Part shown: positions 34,538 through 49,722 of the stretch, in pieces
Layout: each line of letters begins with the position of its first letter
Position numbering within the stretch: position 1 is the stretch's first letter
Source of the DNA: Phenylobacterium sp. SCN 70-31
GTDB lineage: Bacteria > Pseudomonadota > Alphaproteobacteria > Caulobacterales > Caulobacteraceae
Length of the DNA: 64,000 bases
NCBI RefSeq assembly: GCF_001724605.1
Contig: NZ_MEEX01000004.1
Coordinates: 396,762-460,761 of the forward strand
Reading direction: 5' to 3'
Translations under genes and position numbers: made by a program
Notes under the pieces: generated by a model
What the model saw: only the letters and a program-made list of their open reading frames with translations
Databases searched by the model: none
What the model was told of the DNA's origin: nothing

Positions 34538-34611
34538 GCGCTTGCGAGAGGGGCTGCTTAGCCGAAGACCTCGCGAACCTCCAGCGCCGGAGGCGACATG
34601 CGGCGCCGGCG

Positions 34612-35067
34612 CTACAGGGCGCCCAGGGCTCCCGGAGTCGCCGGCCGGTCGTGGTCGTCCGCGCAGAGGCTGTGGTCGCCCAGGGCCTCGATCACCCGGC
34701 AGTCGCCGGCGCGACCGTCGCAGTCGGCGCGGGCCATCCGTCGCAGTTCGTGTCGCAGCGCCTGAAGGCGCTCGATCTTCGTCTCGACGACCGCGAGTTG
34801 CTCGGCCGCAAGGGCGTTGGCCTCGGCGCAGGGCCGGTCGGGGTCGTCGGCCAGGGCCAGCAGGGACCGGATGGCCTCGACCGCGAACCCGAGCTGACGG
34901 GCGTGCTTGATGAAGGCCAGCCGCCGGACGTCGGCCTCGCCGTAGAGCCGCCGGTCGCTTTGCGTGCGCTCGGGTTCGGGCAGCAGGCCGATCTGTTCGT
35001 AGAAGCGGATGGTGGGGACCTTCACGTCCGTGGCGCGGGCCAGCCGACCGATGCTGAGCGACGTCAT
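34612..35067 (-). CDS. MerR-family metal-responsive regulator (CadR/ZntR-like)
   Basis: 151 residues. The N-terminal winged helix reads SIGRLARATDVKVPTIRFYEQIGLLPEPERTQSDRRLYG, followed by the long dimerisation helix. Cysteines at about 80 (DRPCAEA), in RADCDGRAGDCRVI and near the end (HSLCADDHD) match the Cd/Zn/Pb-sensing group. Such proteins bind the spacer of their target promoter and distort it on metal binding to activate transcription. It is divergent from the transporter gene at 35141, with a 9-3-9 dyad between them, and so most likely controls the whole efflux operon 35141-42043. Confidence 0.85.
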   Translation of the reverse strand: MTSLSIGRLARATDVKVPTIRFYEQIGLLPEPERTQSDRRLYGEADVRRLAFIKHARQLGFAVEAIRSLLALADDPDRPCAEANALAAEQLAVVETKIERLQALRHELRRMARADCDGRAGDCRVIEALGDHSLCADDHDRPATPGALGAL

Positions 35068-35103
35068 GAGAATCCTTTCGCGGCGCCGCCGAAAAATAGG
35101 CGC

Positions 35104-35127
35104 TTGATCCTCTAGCGGCTAGAGGAT
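35104..35127 (+). promoter_or_regulatory. MerR-type operator/promoter of the metal-efflux operon
   Basis: A perfect dyad ATCCTCTAG-CGG-CTAGAGGAT spans 35107-35127. TTGATC at 35104-35109, overlapping its left arm, is a good -35 candidate. The dyad would then fill the spacer, as in MerR promoters; the -10 hexamer would fall around 35128-35134 and is not well conserved. It lies between the divergent regulator and transporter genes. Confidence 0.7.
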
Positions 35128-35140
35128 GCAGGGTGCCGGC

Positions 35141-35839
35141 ATGTCGAGCTGTTCTTCTTCGGAAAGCCACGCGGGGTCCGGCGGCTGCGGCCACGACGCG
35201 GTCTTCGACGGCGCTTCGCCCGGCTATCGGCGCGCCCTGACGGCGGTGATCTGGATCAACGCGGTCGCCTTCGTCGTCGTGGCGATCGGGAGCTGGCTCG
35301 CCGGCTCCGCGTCGCTGGCCGCCAACACCCTGGACTTCGCCGCCGACGCCGCGACCTACGGCACCAGCTTCTGGGCCATCGGCCGCTCGGTGGAGGTGCG
35401 CAGCGGCGCGGCGCTGGCCAAGGGCGCGAGCCTGGCGGCGATGGCGGTGGGCATCCTGGGCTTCGCCGTCTGGCGGGCGTTCACCGGCGCCCCGCCGGAA
35501 GCGGTGGCGATCTCGGGCCTGGGCCTCTTCGGCGCGGCGGCCAACCTCGTGGCGGCGCTGCTGCTGATGCGCTACCGCGACGGCGACGCCAACGTTCGCT
35601 CGGTGTGGCTCTGCACGCGCAACGACCTGGTCCAGTGCGTGGCCGTGGCCCTGACGGGCGTGGCGGTCTGGCTGACCGGATCGCGCTGGCCGGACCTGAT
35701 CGTGGGCGTGCTTCTGGCGGCGGTCTTCCTGCGCTCGGCCTGGCAGATCGTGGTCCAGGCTCGCGGCGAGCTTCGGGCGGCCCGGGACCCGGCGCGTAAT
35801 TTTGTAACGCATTCCCGCAATCCCACGGCCTCGCTATAG
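35141..35839 (+). CDS. CDF-like cation efflux protein without the C-terminal domain
   Basis: 232 residues. A short Cys/His-bearing N-terminus (SSCSSSESHAGSGGCGHD) is followed by six hydrophobic helices. The second has ANTLDFAADA with the D-x3-D metal ligands of cation diffusion facilitators; the fifth-helix equivalent has RNDLVQC. The cytoplasmic C-terminal domain that dimerises most CDF proteins is missing. It would move Zn2+, Cd2+ or Co2+ out of the cytoplasm by H+ exchange. Start ATG 35141 was preferred to ATG 35126 because the latter overlaps the MerR dyad. First gene of the efflux operon, eight bases before the next gene. Confidence 0.75.
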   Translation: MSSCSSSESHAGSGGCGHDAVFDGASPGYRRALTAVIWINAVAFVVVAIGSWLAGSASLAANTLDFAADAATYGTSFWAIGRSVEVRSGAALAKGASLAAMAVGILGFAVWRAFTGAPPEAVAISGLGLFGAAANLVAALLLMRYRDGDANVRSVWLCTRNDLVQCVAVALTGVAVWLTGSRWPDLIVGVLLAAVFLRSAWQIVVQARGELRAARDPARNFVTHSRNPTASL

Positions 35840-35847
35840 GGGCGGCG

Positions 35848-36291
35848 ATGATGCGGTCGTGGACAGGATGGCGGTGGATGGCGGGCCTGATGGCCGCGCT
35901 CCTGCTTGCGCCGCTGGGCCTGGCTCCGGCGGCCGCGGCGCCCGCCTGTCCCGACGACCCTGTCTCGCTGGTCCAGTTCGAGGCCGGGAAGGCGCAGGCT
36001 CACCAGACGACGCTGTCCGGAGTGGAAGCCGTCGGGCGTACGGCCGTCGAGGCCGGCTCTGGCGTGGACGATGCGGCGGTCCAGGCGTCCGCTGCGCCGG
36101 CCGGCGATGTCTGTCCCGACGGATGCGTCGCCTGCGGACATTGTCAGTCGCATCATACGGCGATCGGCGCGCCGGCCGGCTCTGCGGCCGAGGCCCTGCG
36201 TTTCGCCCATGCCGAGCGGCGTGGACACTTCGGCGCCACCGCGCCGCTCTCCCACCTGACCGACCGCCTGAAGCGTCCTCCCCGCGCCTGA
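35848..36291 (+). CDS. Exported Cys/His-rich small protein (CzcI/DUF2946-like)
   Basis: 147 residues with a signal peptide (about 1-31, ending APAAAA). The mature part is Ala-rich, with a compact motif CPDGCVACGHCQSHH at about 94-108 that could bind metal, then a basic tail (DRLKRPPRA). Small exported proteins with such motifs (CzcI, DUF2946) are found in front of czcC genes in other bacteria, where they modulate efflux; similarity beyond the motif is weak. It lies between the CDF-like gene and the CzcC gene in one operon. Periplasmic metal sensing or buffering is the likely role. Confidence 0.6.
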   Translation: MMRSWTGWRWMAGLMAALLLAPLGLAPAAAAPACPDDPVSLVQFEAGKAQAHQTTLSGVEAVGRTAVEAGSGVDDAAVQASAAPAGDVCPDGCVACGHCQSHHTAIGAPAGSAAEALRFAHAERRGHFGATAPLSHLTDRLKRPPRA

Positions 36292-36340
36292 CGACCGCTG
36301 CGCGCCTGTCGCGCCCCGTCGTCAATGCAGAGGATTCTCC

Positions 36341-37635
36341 ATGCCTTCCCTATCGCTGGGGGCCCGGATCGCGGGCCTCCTGGCTTCCGTCGCCTTCGTG
36401 GCGCCGGCGGCCGCCCAGACGCCCGCAGGGCCTAACCAGACATCCCTCGGGCTTGCCGAAGCGCTGGCCCGTGCGAGCGCAGCCGATCCTTCAGCGGCGG
36501 CCGCCGAGGCCCGCCTGGCCGCCGCCGAAGCGGGCGTCCGGCAGGCCGTCGTCCGTCCCAATGCATCGCTCGACCTCCAGGTCGAGAACTTCGCCGGCAG
36601 CGGCCCTTATTCGGTCGTCGGTCGCAGCGAGACGACGCTGAGCTACGAACGCCCCCTGGAGCGCGGGGGCAAGCGCGAAGCTCGCACCGCCCAGGCGCGC
36701 GCCGAGGCCGCCGCCGTACGGCTGCGCGCCGAGGTGCTGCGCCTGGATTTCCTGCGCGACGTGCAGACGGCCTATGCCGAGGCGCTGGCCGCCGAGGCCG
36801 AGCTGCTGATCGCCGACGCCCGACTGGTCGCCGTCCAGGCGTCCCAGCGCGACGTCGTCCGCCGGGTGAAGAGCGCCCGAGATCCCCTGTTCGCCGCCTC
36901 GCGCGCCGAGGCGCTCACCGCTCAGGCCGAGATCGAACGCGACCGTGCGCGGGAGGCCGCCCGAACGGCCAGGGCGCAGCTCTCCGCGACATGGGACGGT
37001 TCGCCGGACTTCACCCTGAAGCTGGACGACTTCTTCAACGTGACGCCGCCCCAGCTCCCGCCGTCCGGCGGCGTCCTGGCCGGAGAGGCGCCGGACGAGG
37101 CGCTTCTGGAAGCCGAACGCGATGTCGCCGCCGCCGGGCTGCGCGTGGCGCGGACCCGCGAGATCGCCGATCCCATCTTGCGCGCGGGTGTCCGCTATTT
37201 CGGCGAAGGCGACGAGGCGGCGCTGGTGATCGGCGGTTCGATCCCGCTGGGCGTACGCGCCAGCGCCCGCGCCGGCGTCGACCGCGCGCGCGCCGAGCAA
37301 CGCGCCGCCGAACAGGAGATCGCCGCCGAACGCATCCTGCGCGGCCGGCGCATCGCCGGGATCGTGGCCCGGATGCAGGCGATGGCGATCGAGGCCGAGC
37401 GCATCCGCGCCGAGGTCGTGCCGCACGCGATCCGGACGGTCGAACAGGTGACGGCCGGCTTCAATCGGGGCGGCTTCGAATTCCGCGACGTGGCCGAGGC
37501 CGAACGTGCGCTGGCCGACGCCCGCGCGCGCCGCGTCGAGGTGCTGCGTGACTTCCACATGGCCCAGGCCGAACTCGACCGCCTGACGGGTCGGTATCGC
37601 GCCCTGGCGAGGACATCTTTCGAGGAGCGGCGCTG

Positions 37636-37636
<1 letters not shown>
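36341..37636 (+). CDS. czcC: Outer-membrane efflux channel, TolC family (CzcC-like)
   Basis: 431 residues with a signal peptide (about 1-28, ending PAAAQ). Two long alpha-helical repeats, rich in Ala, Glu and Arg and broken by LRLDFLRDVQTAYAEALAAEAELL in the first and by FNRGGFEFRDVAEAERALADARARR in the second, form the TolC-type barrel/tunnel. FNRGGFEFRDV is a typical segment of the heavy-metal CzcC group. As a trimer it would take metal ions from the CzcBA pump across the outer membrane. Its stop overlaps the start of czcB (TGATG at 37634), showing translational coupling. Confidence 0.85.
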
Positions 37637-42043
<4,407 letters not shown>

Positions 42044-42215
42044 CGCCTTCGGAGCGTCGCGGCCAGCGCCGCCCGGGAGTTGTGCGACATCGAACGGCCG
42101 TAATTTCCGGCGCAGGTGGCGGTTGCTTGGTGGGGACTTTTCAGGTCTGCCGGCCGGGTCCGGATCGTTCAGCCCCAAGGGCTGTGAGCGTGGGGCGGAA
42201 TCCGGCGGCTTAGGG

Positions 42216-42416
42216 ATGACTACACGCGTGAACGCGATCCTCTGCCCCAACTGCAAAGCGCCGATCTACAAGGTGAGACCGGTGCGCCTCCCCACCGATC
42301 CCGACAGTCGCCGATGGGAAGGGCCGGCTCCCGCCGCACTGGGGTTCGTCTGCCCGCAGTGCTCGGTTCTGCTGCCGCTCTCCGTGGTGTGGGAGCCGGA
42401 GACGGCGACCGCCTGA
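42216..42416 (+). CDS. Small zinc-ribbon protein
   Basis: 66 residues from ATG 42216. Two knuckles, CPNC (about 9-12) and CPQC (about 45-48), make a probable zinc ribbon; the rest is unremarkable, ending VVWEPETATA. The ribosome site is poor (AGGG directly next to the ATG), so the start could be different, and the protein might begin at an upstream TTG. It is isolated between czcA and the convergent carD gene. No function can be given; DNA-, RNA- or protein-binding is possible. Confidence 0.5.
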   Translation: MTTRVNAILCPNCKAPIYKVRPVRLPTDPDSRRWEGPAPAALGFVCPQCSVLLPLSVVWEPETATA

Positions 42417-42457
42417 CGGCGGCCTGACGAGCGGCCTCAGGCGCCGACGCTTAGACG

Positions 42458-42484
42458 AAAACGCCCGGCGCGAGGCCGGGCGTT
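42458..42484 (-). terminator. Rho-independent terminator downstream of carD
   Basis: A 10-base stem (AACGCCCGGC and its complement) around the loop GCGAG lies 28 bases beyond the carD stop. On the minus strand it is followed by TTTT. It may also stop plus-strand transcripts of the zinc-ribbon gene, though the plus-strand T run is short. Confidence 0.7.
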
Positions 42485-42511
42485 CCATGGTCCATGGCTG
42501 GCGCGTCGGGA

Positions 42512-43027
42512 TCAGGCGGCCGCGACCACCGTCTTCACCAGCGACTTGTTCAGCATGGCGATGGCCGCGTCCCGGTCGATGCGCTCGATGGCGGCGACCT
42601 CGCGGGCCATGCGGTCCAGAGCGCTCTCATAGAGCTGGCGCTCGGAATAGGACTGCTCGGGCTGGTTCTCGGCGCGGTGCAGATCGCGCACCACTTCGGC
42701 GATCGAGATCAGGTCGCCCGAGTTGATCTTGGCTTCATATTCCTGGGCGCGGCGCGACCACATGGTGCGTTTCACGCGGGCGCGGCCCTTCAGGGTGGTC
42801 AGCGCCTTCGACACCACGCCGGTCTCGGCCAGCGAGCGGAGGCCCGCGGTCTTGGCCTTGGCGGTGGGAACGCGCAGCGTCATCTTCTCGTGGTCGAAGG
42901 TGATGACGTAGACTTCAAGCTTCAGACCGGCGACTTCCTGGGTCTCGATCCCCTGGACCTGCCCTACGCCGTGCGCAGGATAGACCACGTGGTCGCCGAC
43001 CTGGAATTCATGACCGCTCTTGCTCAT
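42512..43027 (-). CDS. CarD/CdnL-family RNA polymerase-binding regulator
   Basis: 171 residues. The N-terminal Tudor-like RNA polymerase interaction domain reads FQVGDHVVYPAHGVGQVQGIE; the C-terminal helical DNA-binding part has RAQEYEAKINSGDLISIAEVVRDLHR. In Caulobacter and mycobacteria the family stabilises open complexes at rRNA and biosynthetic promoters and is important for growth. ATG 43027 is favoured by AGAGG seven bases upstream; a start five codons earlier is possible. The order carD, ferredoxin, S4 protein and helicase on one strand is common in alphaproteobacteria. Confidence 0.92.
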   Translation of the reverse strand: MSKSGHEFQVGDHVVYPAHGVGQVQGIETQEVAGLKLEVYVITFDHEKMTLRVPTAKAKTAGLRSLAETGVVSKALTTLKGRARVKRTMWSRRAQEYEAKINSGDLISIAEVVRDLHRAENQPEQSYSERQLYESALDRMAREVAAIERIDRDAAIAMLNKSLVKTVVAAA

Positions 43028-43331
43028 AGAGATACCTCTCATAACCGTCCGCGGAACCGCGGAACTGCCGTCAGAGCTTCCGGAAGCACGAAAAAGCCAT
43101 CCCTTCCGCGGAACGGAGCGCGGCGGCCTAAATGCTGTGGAACGGAAGCTGACCTCTTAAGACACCCTTCGCCCGTGCCGACCGCCCTTCAGAGGGAGAC
43201 CGTCGGCCGGCTCATCTGTTGAAGACCGACCTGGGCGAAGCCTTCGTGTCGTGTCGAGGACGACATTAACACAAAAACGTGCGGAATGAAAGGGTTGGCC
43301 CCGCTTCGGCTGGGCCGTGGTCAAGGTCGGC
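43028..43331. other. Intergenic region upstream of carD
   Basis: Just over 300 bases between carD and fdxA, both on the minus strand. It must hold the carD promoter and 5' leader. I see short inverted sequences (CCGCGGAACCGCGG near 43050) and no convincing open frame, repeat or strong terminator. Confidence 0.5.
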
Positions 43332-43673
43332 TCAGGAGCCGCGTCCCGGCTTCTCGGAGAAGTATTTCTCGAACTTGCCCGTCTCGCGCTCAAACTCTTC
43401 CCGGTCGGCGGGCGGTTCGCCCTTCACCGTGATGTTCGGCCACACCTTCGAGTATTCGGTGTTGATGCGCAGCCACTTGCTGTCCGCATCGTCTTCGGTA
43501 TCGGGCTTGATCGCGTCGACGGGGCATTCGGGTTCGCAGACGCCGCAGTCGATACACTCGTCCGGATTGATCGCCAGGAAGTTCTCGCCCTCGTAGAAGC
43601 AGTCGACCGGGCACACCTCCACGCAGTCCATGAACTTACATTTGATGCAGGGATCCATCACGATGTAGGTCAT
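43332..43673 (-). CDS. fdxA: Seven-iron ferredoxin FdxA
   Basis: 113 residues. The first cluster region is [29 protein letters not shown] with the cysteine pattern of a [3Fe-4S]/[4Fe-4S] pair, followed by [13 protein letters not shown] for the second. The C-terminal extension ([18 protein letters not shown]) is the usual FdxA tail. The protein carries electrons in the cytoplasm; its partner reductase or oxygenase is not encoded here. Neighbouring genes are housekeeping, so a general role is likely. I see no clear terminator after it. Confidence 0.93.
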   Translation of the reverse strand: MTYIVMDPCIKCKFMDCVEVCPVDCFYEGENFLAINPDECIDCGVCEPECPVDAIKPDTEDDADSKWLRINTEYSKVWPNITVKGEPPADREEFERETGKFEKYFSEKPGRGS

Positions 43674-43798
43674 GGCGGCGACTTGAAACTCCGGCGAGCG
43701 TCCCGCGACCAGATCGCGGGCTATTCGGGGCGCGGGTTTTTCACGGTCCAGGCGCCGGATGTCAATGCGACCGGCGGTCAGGATTTCTGGAAGCCGAT

Positions 43799-44080
43799 TC
43801 AGGGCGTCGGCGTGCGCCGAATCCAGGGCCCTGCTGTAGCCGGCGGGCCAAAGCGGTTCGCGCCGCCGCTTGCAGGCCAGACGGCGGCCAGCGTCAGGCA
43901 CGCCCAGGGGAAGACGGCGGCGGTGGCGTAGGCCCAGGACGCGCCGGCGTCTCTCGTTCCGGGGAGGGCGAGCGTCATCTCGACGACCATGGCGGGGGCG
44001 ATCCACCGACCGGTCCGTGCCAGGTCGTGAAGCCGCCGGATCGTCTGGAAGATCAGCGCCAGGGACAGGACCGACGTCAT
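43799..44080 (-). CDS. Small DUF805-like membrane protein
   Basis: 93 residues from ATG 44080. The [12 protein letters not shown] motif at about 15-26 matches the conserved core of DUF805 membrane proteins, flanked by hydrophobic stretches ([42 protein letters not shown]). It is shorter than most DUF805 proteins and lacks their first helices, so it could be a fragment. It lies between fdxA and the S4-protein gene on the same strand. Function is unknown. Confidence 0.45.
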   Translation of the reverse strand: MTSVLSLALIFQTIRRLHDLARTGRWIAPAMVVEMTLALPGTRDAGASWAYATAAVFPWACLTLAAVWPASGGANRFGPPATAGPWIRRTPTP

Positions 44081-44112
44081 GTGCGCGCCCCAACTGCCAC
44101 TGTGGCTATGGT

Positions 44113-44393
44113 TCAGCTTCTCTCCAGCGTCGAGTACAGCGTCCGGGCCTCCTCCGCGGGGCCGCGGCGTTCGCCCAGGGCGTCCACCTGCACAGCCACC
44201 AGTCGCCCGCCCAGGGCGAACACCAGGCGGTCGCCCACCTTCAGGGGGCGGGCGGGCTTTTCCAACCGGCTCTCCTGGCCGCTGCGGATCAGCCGGATCC
44301 GGCCGGCTTCCAGGTGCTTGGCCGCCAGCGCACGGGTCTTGAAGAACCGCGCTCGCCACAGCCACACGTCGGCCCGGCAGGACTCGGCGTCGT

Positions 44394-44397
<4 letters not shown>
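44113..44397 (-). CDS. hslR: S4-domain RNA-binding heat-shock protein (Hsp15-like)
   Basis: 94 residues. The S4 domain is at about 9-60: VWLWRARFFKTRALAAKHLEAGRIRL then PLKVGDRL. Hsp15 binds free 50S subunits carrying stalled peptidyl-tRNA and helps recycle them. The start is GTG 44397, overlapping the helicase stop (GTGA), so the two are translated together. Usual length for the family is 130 residues in E. coli; alphaproteobacterial members are shorter, like this one. Confidence 0.85.
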
Positions 44398-46946
<2,549 letters not shown>

Positions 46947-47114
46947 GCCCTCAACGTGGGGCGGCATGGGGAGTCGGGCAAGCGCCGGCAGGCCCCGGCG
47001 GCGCTCTTTCCGCCATGTGCCTCCTCGCCCTGCCGGTCCGACGGCCCTTTGCGCCGGGTCGGCGGGGGCCGCCGTGTCCTGGGCCAGCGCCCCGGAGCGG
47101 TTCGGCGTCGCCCC

Positions 47115-47522
47115 TCAATCGCCCTGCGTCGGCAACCGGAAGCCCAGTGGGAGAAGAGCTTCGATCGCCTGACTCTGCGCCGTCCCGTCCGCGGCGAGGC
47201 TGATCACCTCGCAGCCGGGCGCGGCGAACTCCCAGATGCGCTGGCGGCAGCCGCCGCAGGGCCAGATGAAACCCGGCAGGGACGAGGCCACCCAGACGCG
47301 GCGGATGGTCGTCTCGCCGTGCGTCACCGCCGCGCCGATGGCGCTCGTCTCGGCGCAGGCGCCCTGGGGATAGGCGGCGTTCTCGACGTTCACGCCGTAG
47401 TGGATTTCGCCGCTGCCGCCTTCGACGGCCGCGGACACGCGGCATCCCGAATAGGGCGCGTGGCTGTTCGCCTGGAGCCGGCGCAGCCGGGCCGCGAGGG
47501 ACGGCAGGGTATCGGCGGTCAT
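47115..47522 (-). CDS. cdd: Cytidine deaminase
   Basis: 135 residues, the usual size of the tetrameric class. The zinc site is formed by the GACAETSAIG region (Cys, with catalytic Glu) and PCGGCRQ. The N-terminal SHAPYSGCRVSAAV and YGVNVENAAYP are substrate-binding segments. It converts cytidine and deoxycytidine to uridine forms in pyrimidine salvage. The gene is alone on its strand with 109 bases to the ABC permease upstream. Confidence 0.93.
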   Translation of the reverse strand: MTADTLPSLAARLRRLQANSHAPYSGCRVSAAVEGGSGEIHYGVNVENAAYPQGACAETSAIGAAVTHGETTIRRVWVASSLPGFIWPCGGCRQRIWEFAAPGCEVISLAADGTAQSQAIEALLPLGFRLPTQGD

Positions 47523-47631
47523 GTGCGGACGATGCCCCAGGCAGACGAAGGGACGCGGAAGTCTAGCCGGGCCGCGGGCGTTGTCGAATCCCCTGGATCG
47601 GGATTGGCGCGCGATGGCGCCTGCGTCGGGT

Positions 47632-48783
47632 TCAGTCCAGGGTTCGGCGATAGCGGATCATGGCCAGCGCGGTGACGATCAGCACGAAGGCGGCCAGCGC
47701 CGACAGTTCGCGCCACTGGTCGGCCAGCGGCTGGGCCTTGAGCAGCGAACCGCGCACCACCCGCAGGAAATGGGTCACCGGGATGGCCTCGCCGATCCAC
47801 TGCGCCCACGCGGGCATGCCGCGGAACGGGAACATGAAGCCCGAGAGCAGGATCGACGGCAGGATGTAGAAGAAGCTCATCTGCATGGCCTGGAGCTGCG
47901 AACGGGCGACCGTCGAGATGAGGAAGCCCAGGGCCAGCGAGCCCGAGATGAACAGCGCCACGCCCACGGACAGGCCGATCCACCCCGACGCCATCGGCAC
48001 GTCGAACAGCACGGCGGCCAGCGCCAGGATGATCGCCGTCTGCACCAGACCCATCAGGACGTAGGGCGCGAGCTTGCCGATCATCACCTCGAGGGGCTCC
48101 AGGGGCGTGGCCAGCAGGGTCTCCATCGTCCCGCGCTCGGTCTCGCGGGTCACGCTGAGCGCGGTCATCATCACCAGGGTCAGCGACAGGATGATGCCCA
48201 GGAGCCCCGGCACGATGTTGTAGGCGGTCACGGCTTCGGGATTGTAGCGGCGGTGGACCACCACCTCGAACGGTTGGGGCGCCGCCCCACGCGCGGCCAG
48301 CGCCCCTGTCAGGTCACGGGCCAGCGCCTGGGTGGGCAGGGCGGCCAGGGCGGCCACGGCGCCGCCGGTGGCCGAGGGATCGGTGGCGTCGGCCTCCACC
48401 AGGATCTGGGCCTTGTCCCCGCGCGCCACGCGGCGCGTGAAGTCGCCGGGTATGGTCACGGCGAACTGGACCTGGCCGGTCCGGAGCATCCGGTCCAGCT
48501 CGGCCGGATTGCGGGCCTGGGCGACCACATCGAAGTAGGCCGAGCTCTCCAGCGCCGCGATCAGCGTCCTCGCGTATCGGCTGTCCTCATAGGTCAGGAC
48601 GGCCGTGGGCAGGTGGCGCGGCTCGGTGTTGATCGCATAGCCGAAGAGGGTGAGCTGGATCACCGGAATGGCCAGCATCATGGCGTAGGTGATGCGGTCG
48701 CGGGTGAGCTGCTTGAACTCCTTGATCATCACCGCGACGACCCGGATCCAGGCGAAGCCGCCCGCGCCCGACGCACCGGTCAC
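47632..48783 (-). CDS. ABC-2 type transporter permease (YbhS/YbhR-like)
   Basis: 383 residues. One N-terminal helix (ITYAMMLAIPVIQLTLFGYAI) is followed by a large periplasmic domain and five C-terminal helices, the ABC-2 layout. ETERGTMETLLATPL before the second helix is the conserved coupling region. Start GTG 48783 overlaps the ATPase stop (GTGA). Only one permease gene is present, against two in ybhFSR, so it probably forms a homodimer. It would export a drug or membrane-active compound with the adaptor at 49723. Confidence 0.87.
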   Translation of the reverse strand: MTGASGAGGFAWIRVVAVMIKEFKQLTRDRITYAMMLAIPVIQLTLFGYAINTEPRHLPTAVLTYEDSRYARTLIAALESSAYFDVVAQARNPAELDRMLRTGQVQFAVTIPGDFTRRVARGDKAQILVEADATDPSATGGAVAALAALPTQALARDLTGALAARGAAPQPFEVVVHRRYNPEAVTAYNIVPGLLGIILSLTLVMMTALSVTRETERGTMETLLATPLEPLEVMIGKLAPYVLMGLVQTAIILALAAVLFDVPMASGWIGLSVGVALFISGSLALGFLISTVARSQLQAMQMSFFYILPSILLSGFMFPFRGMPAWAQWIGEAIPVTHFLRVVRGSLLKAQPLADQWRELSALAAFVLIVTALAMIRYRRTLD

Positions 48784-49697
48784 GACACGTTGTCCCGGCT
48801 GCGGTCCATGAGCTGGATGAACACGTCCTCCAGCGTCGGCGCGGCTTCGGTCCACCGCCAGGGTTCGCACCGCCAGGGCGCGATGGCGGCCTCCAGGGCG
48901 GCGCGGTCTGGCCCGCTAACGTGCAACGTCGCGCCGAAGGCGGCGGCCGTCTCCACGCCCGGGCGGCCGGTCAGCTCGTGCGCCAGCCGATAGGCGTCGG
49001 GACCCTCGCCGTGGAACGTAACCAGGCCCGAGCCTGCGATCAGCTCGTCCACTGTCCCGCGCGCGATCAGCCGGCCGTAGCTGATATAGGCGATCTCGTG
49101 GCAGCGCTCGGCCTCGTCCATGTAGTGGGTGGAGACCAGCACGGTCAGGCCCTCGGCCGCCAGCGCGTGGATCTCGTCCCAGAAGGTGCGTCGCGCCTTG
49201 GGATCGACGCCGGCCGTGGGTTCGTCCAGCAGCAGCAGGGCGGGCTCGTGCAGGGTGGCGTTGGCCAGGGCGAGCCGCTGTTTCCATCCCCCCGAGAGCG
49301 TGCCTGAGAGCTGGTCCCGCCGCGAGGCCAGACCCAGGCGTTCCAGGGCGGCGTCCACCCGTTCGCGTCGCCGGTCCAGGCCGTGGACGCGGGCCGTGAA
49401 CGCCAGGTTCTCGGCGATGGTCAGGTCCTCGTAGAGCGAGAACCGCTGGGTCATGTAGCCCGTACGCCGCTTCACCTGGTCGGCCTCGCGGACGATGTCG
49501 AAGCCCAGCGCCTGGCCCGATCCCGCGTCGGGGGTCAGCAGGCCGCAGAGGATGCGCATGGTCGTGGTCTTCCCCGACCCGTTCGGTCCCAGGAAGCCGC
49601 AGATGCGACCGGGGGCGACCCGGAACGTCACGTCGTCGACCACGTGCTTGTCGCCGAACCGCTTGTGCAGGCCCTGGACGTCGATGGCGTAGGTCAC
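48780..49697 (-). CDS. ABC transporter ATP-binding protein
   Basis: 305 residues. Walker A GPNGSGKTT (about 37-45), Q-loop MTQRFSLYEDLT, signature LSGGWKQRLALA, Walker B LLLLDEPTAGVDP and switch His in STHYMDEAERC are present. A single nucleotide-binding domain is followed by the usual C-terminal DrrA-like extension. It powers the permease encoded next. It begins 25 bases after the adaptor gene, so adaptor, ATPase and permease form one operon under the TetR gene at 50700. Confidence 0.93.
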   Translation of the reverse strand: MTYAIDVQGLHKRFGDKHVVDDVTFRVAPGRICGFLGPNGSGKTTTMRILCGLLTPDAGSGQALGFDIVREADQVKRRTGYMTQRFSLYEDLTIAENLAFTARVHGLDRRRERVDAALERLGLASRRDQLSGTLSGGWKQRLALANATLHEPALLLLDEPTAGVDPKARRTFWDEIHALAAEGLTVLVSTHYMDEAERCHEIAYISYGRLIARGTVDELIAGSGLVTFHGEGPDAYRLAHELTGRPGVETAAAFGATLHVSGPDRAALEAAIAPWRCEPWRWTEAAPTLEDVFIQLMDRSRDNVS

Positions 49698-49722
49698 GAC
49701 GCGTTCCTCGTGTCCGGGCGCC

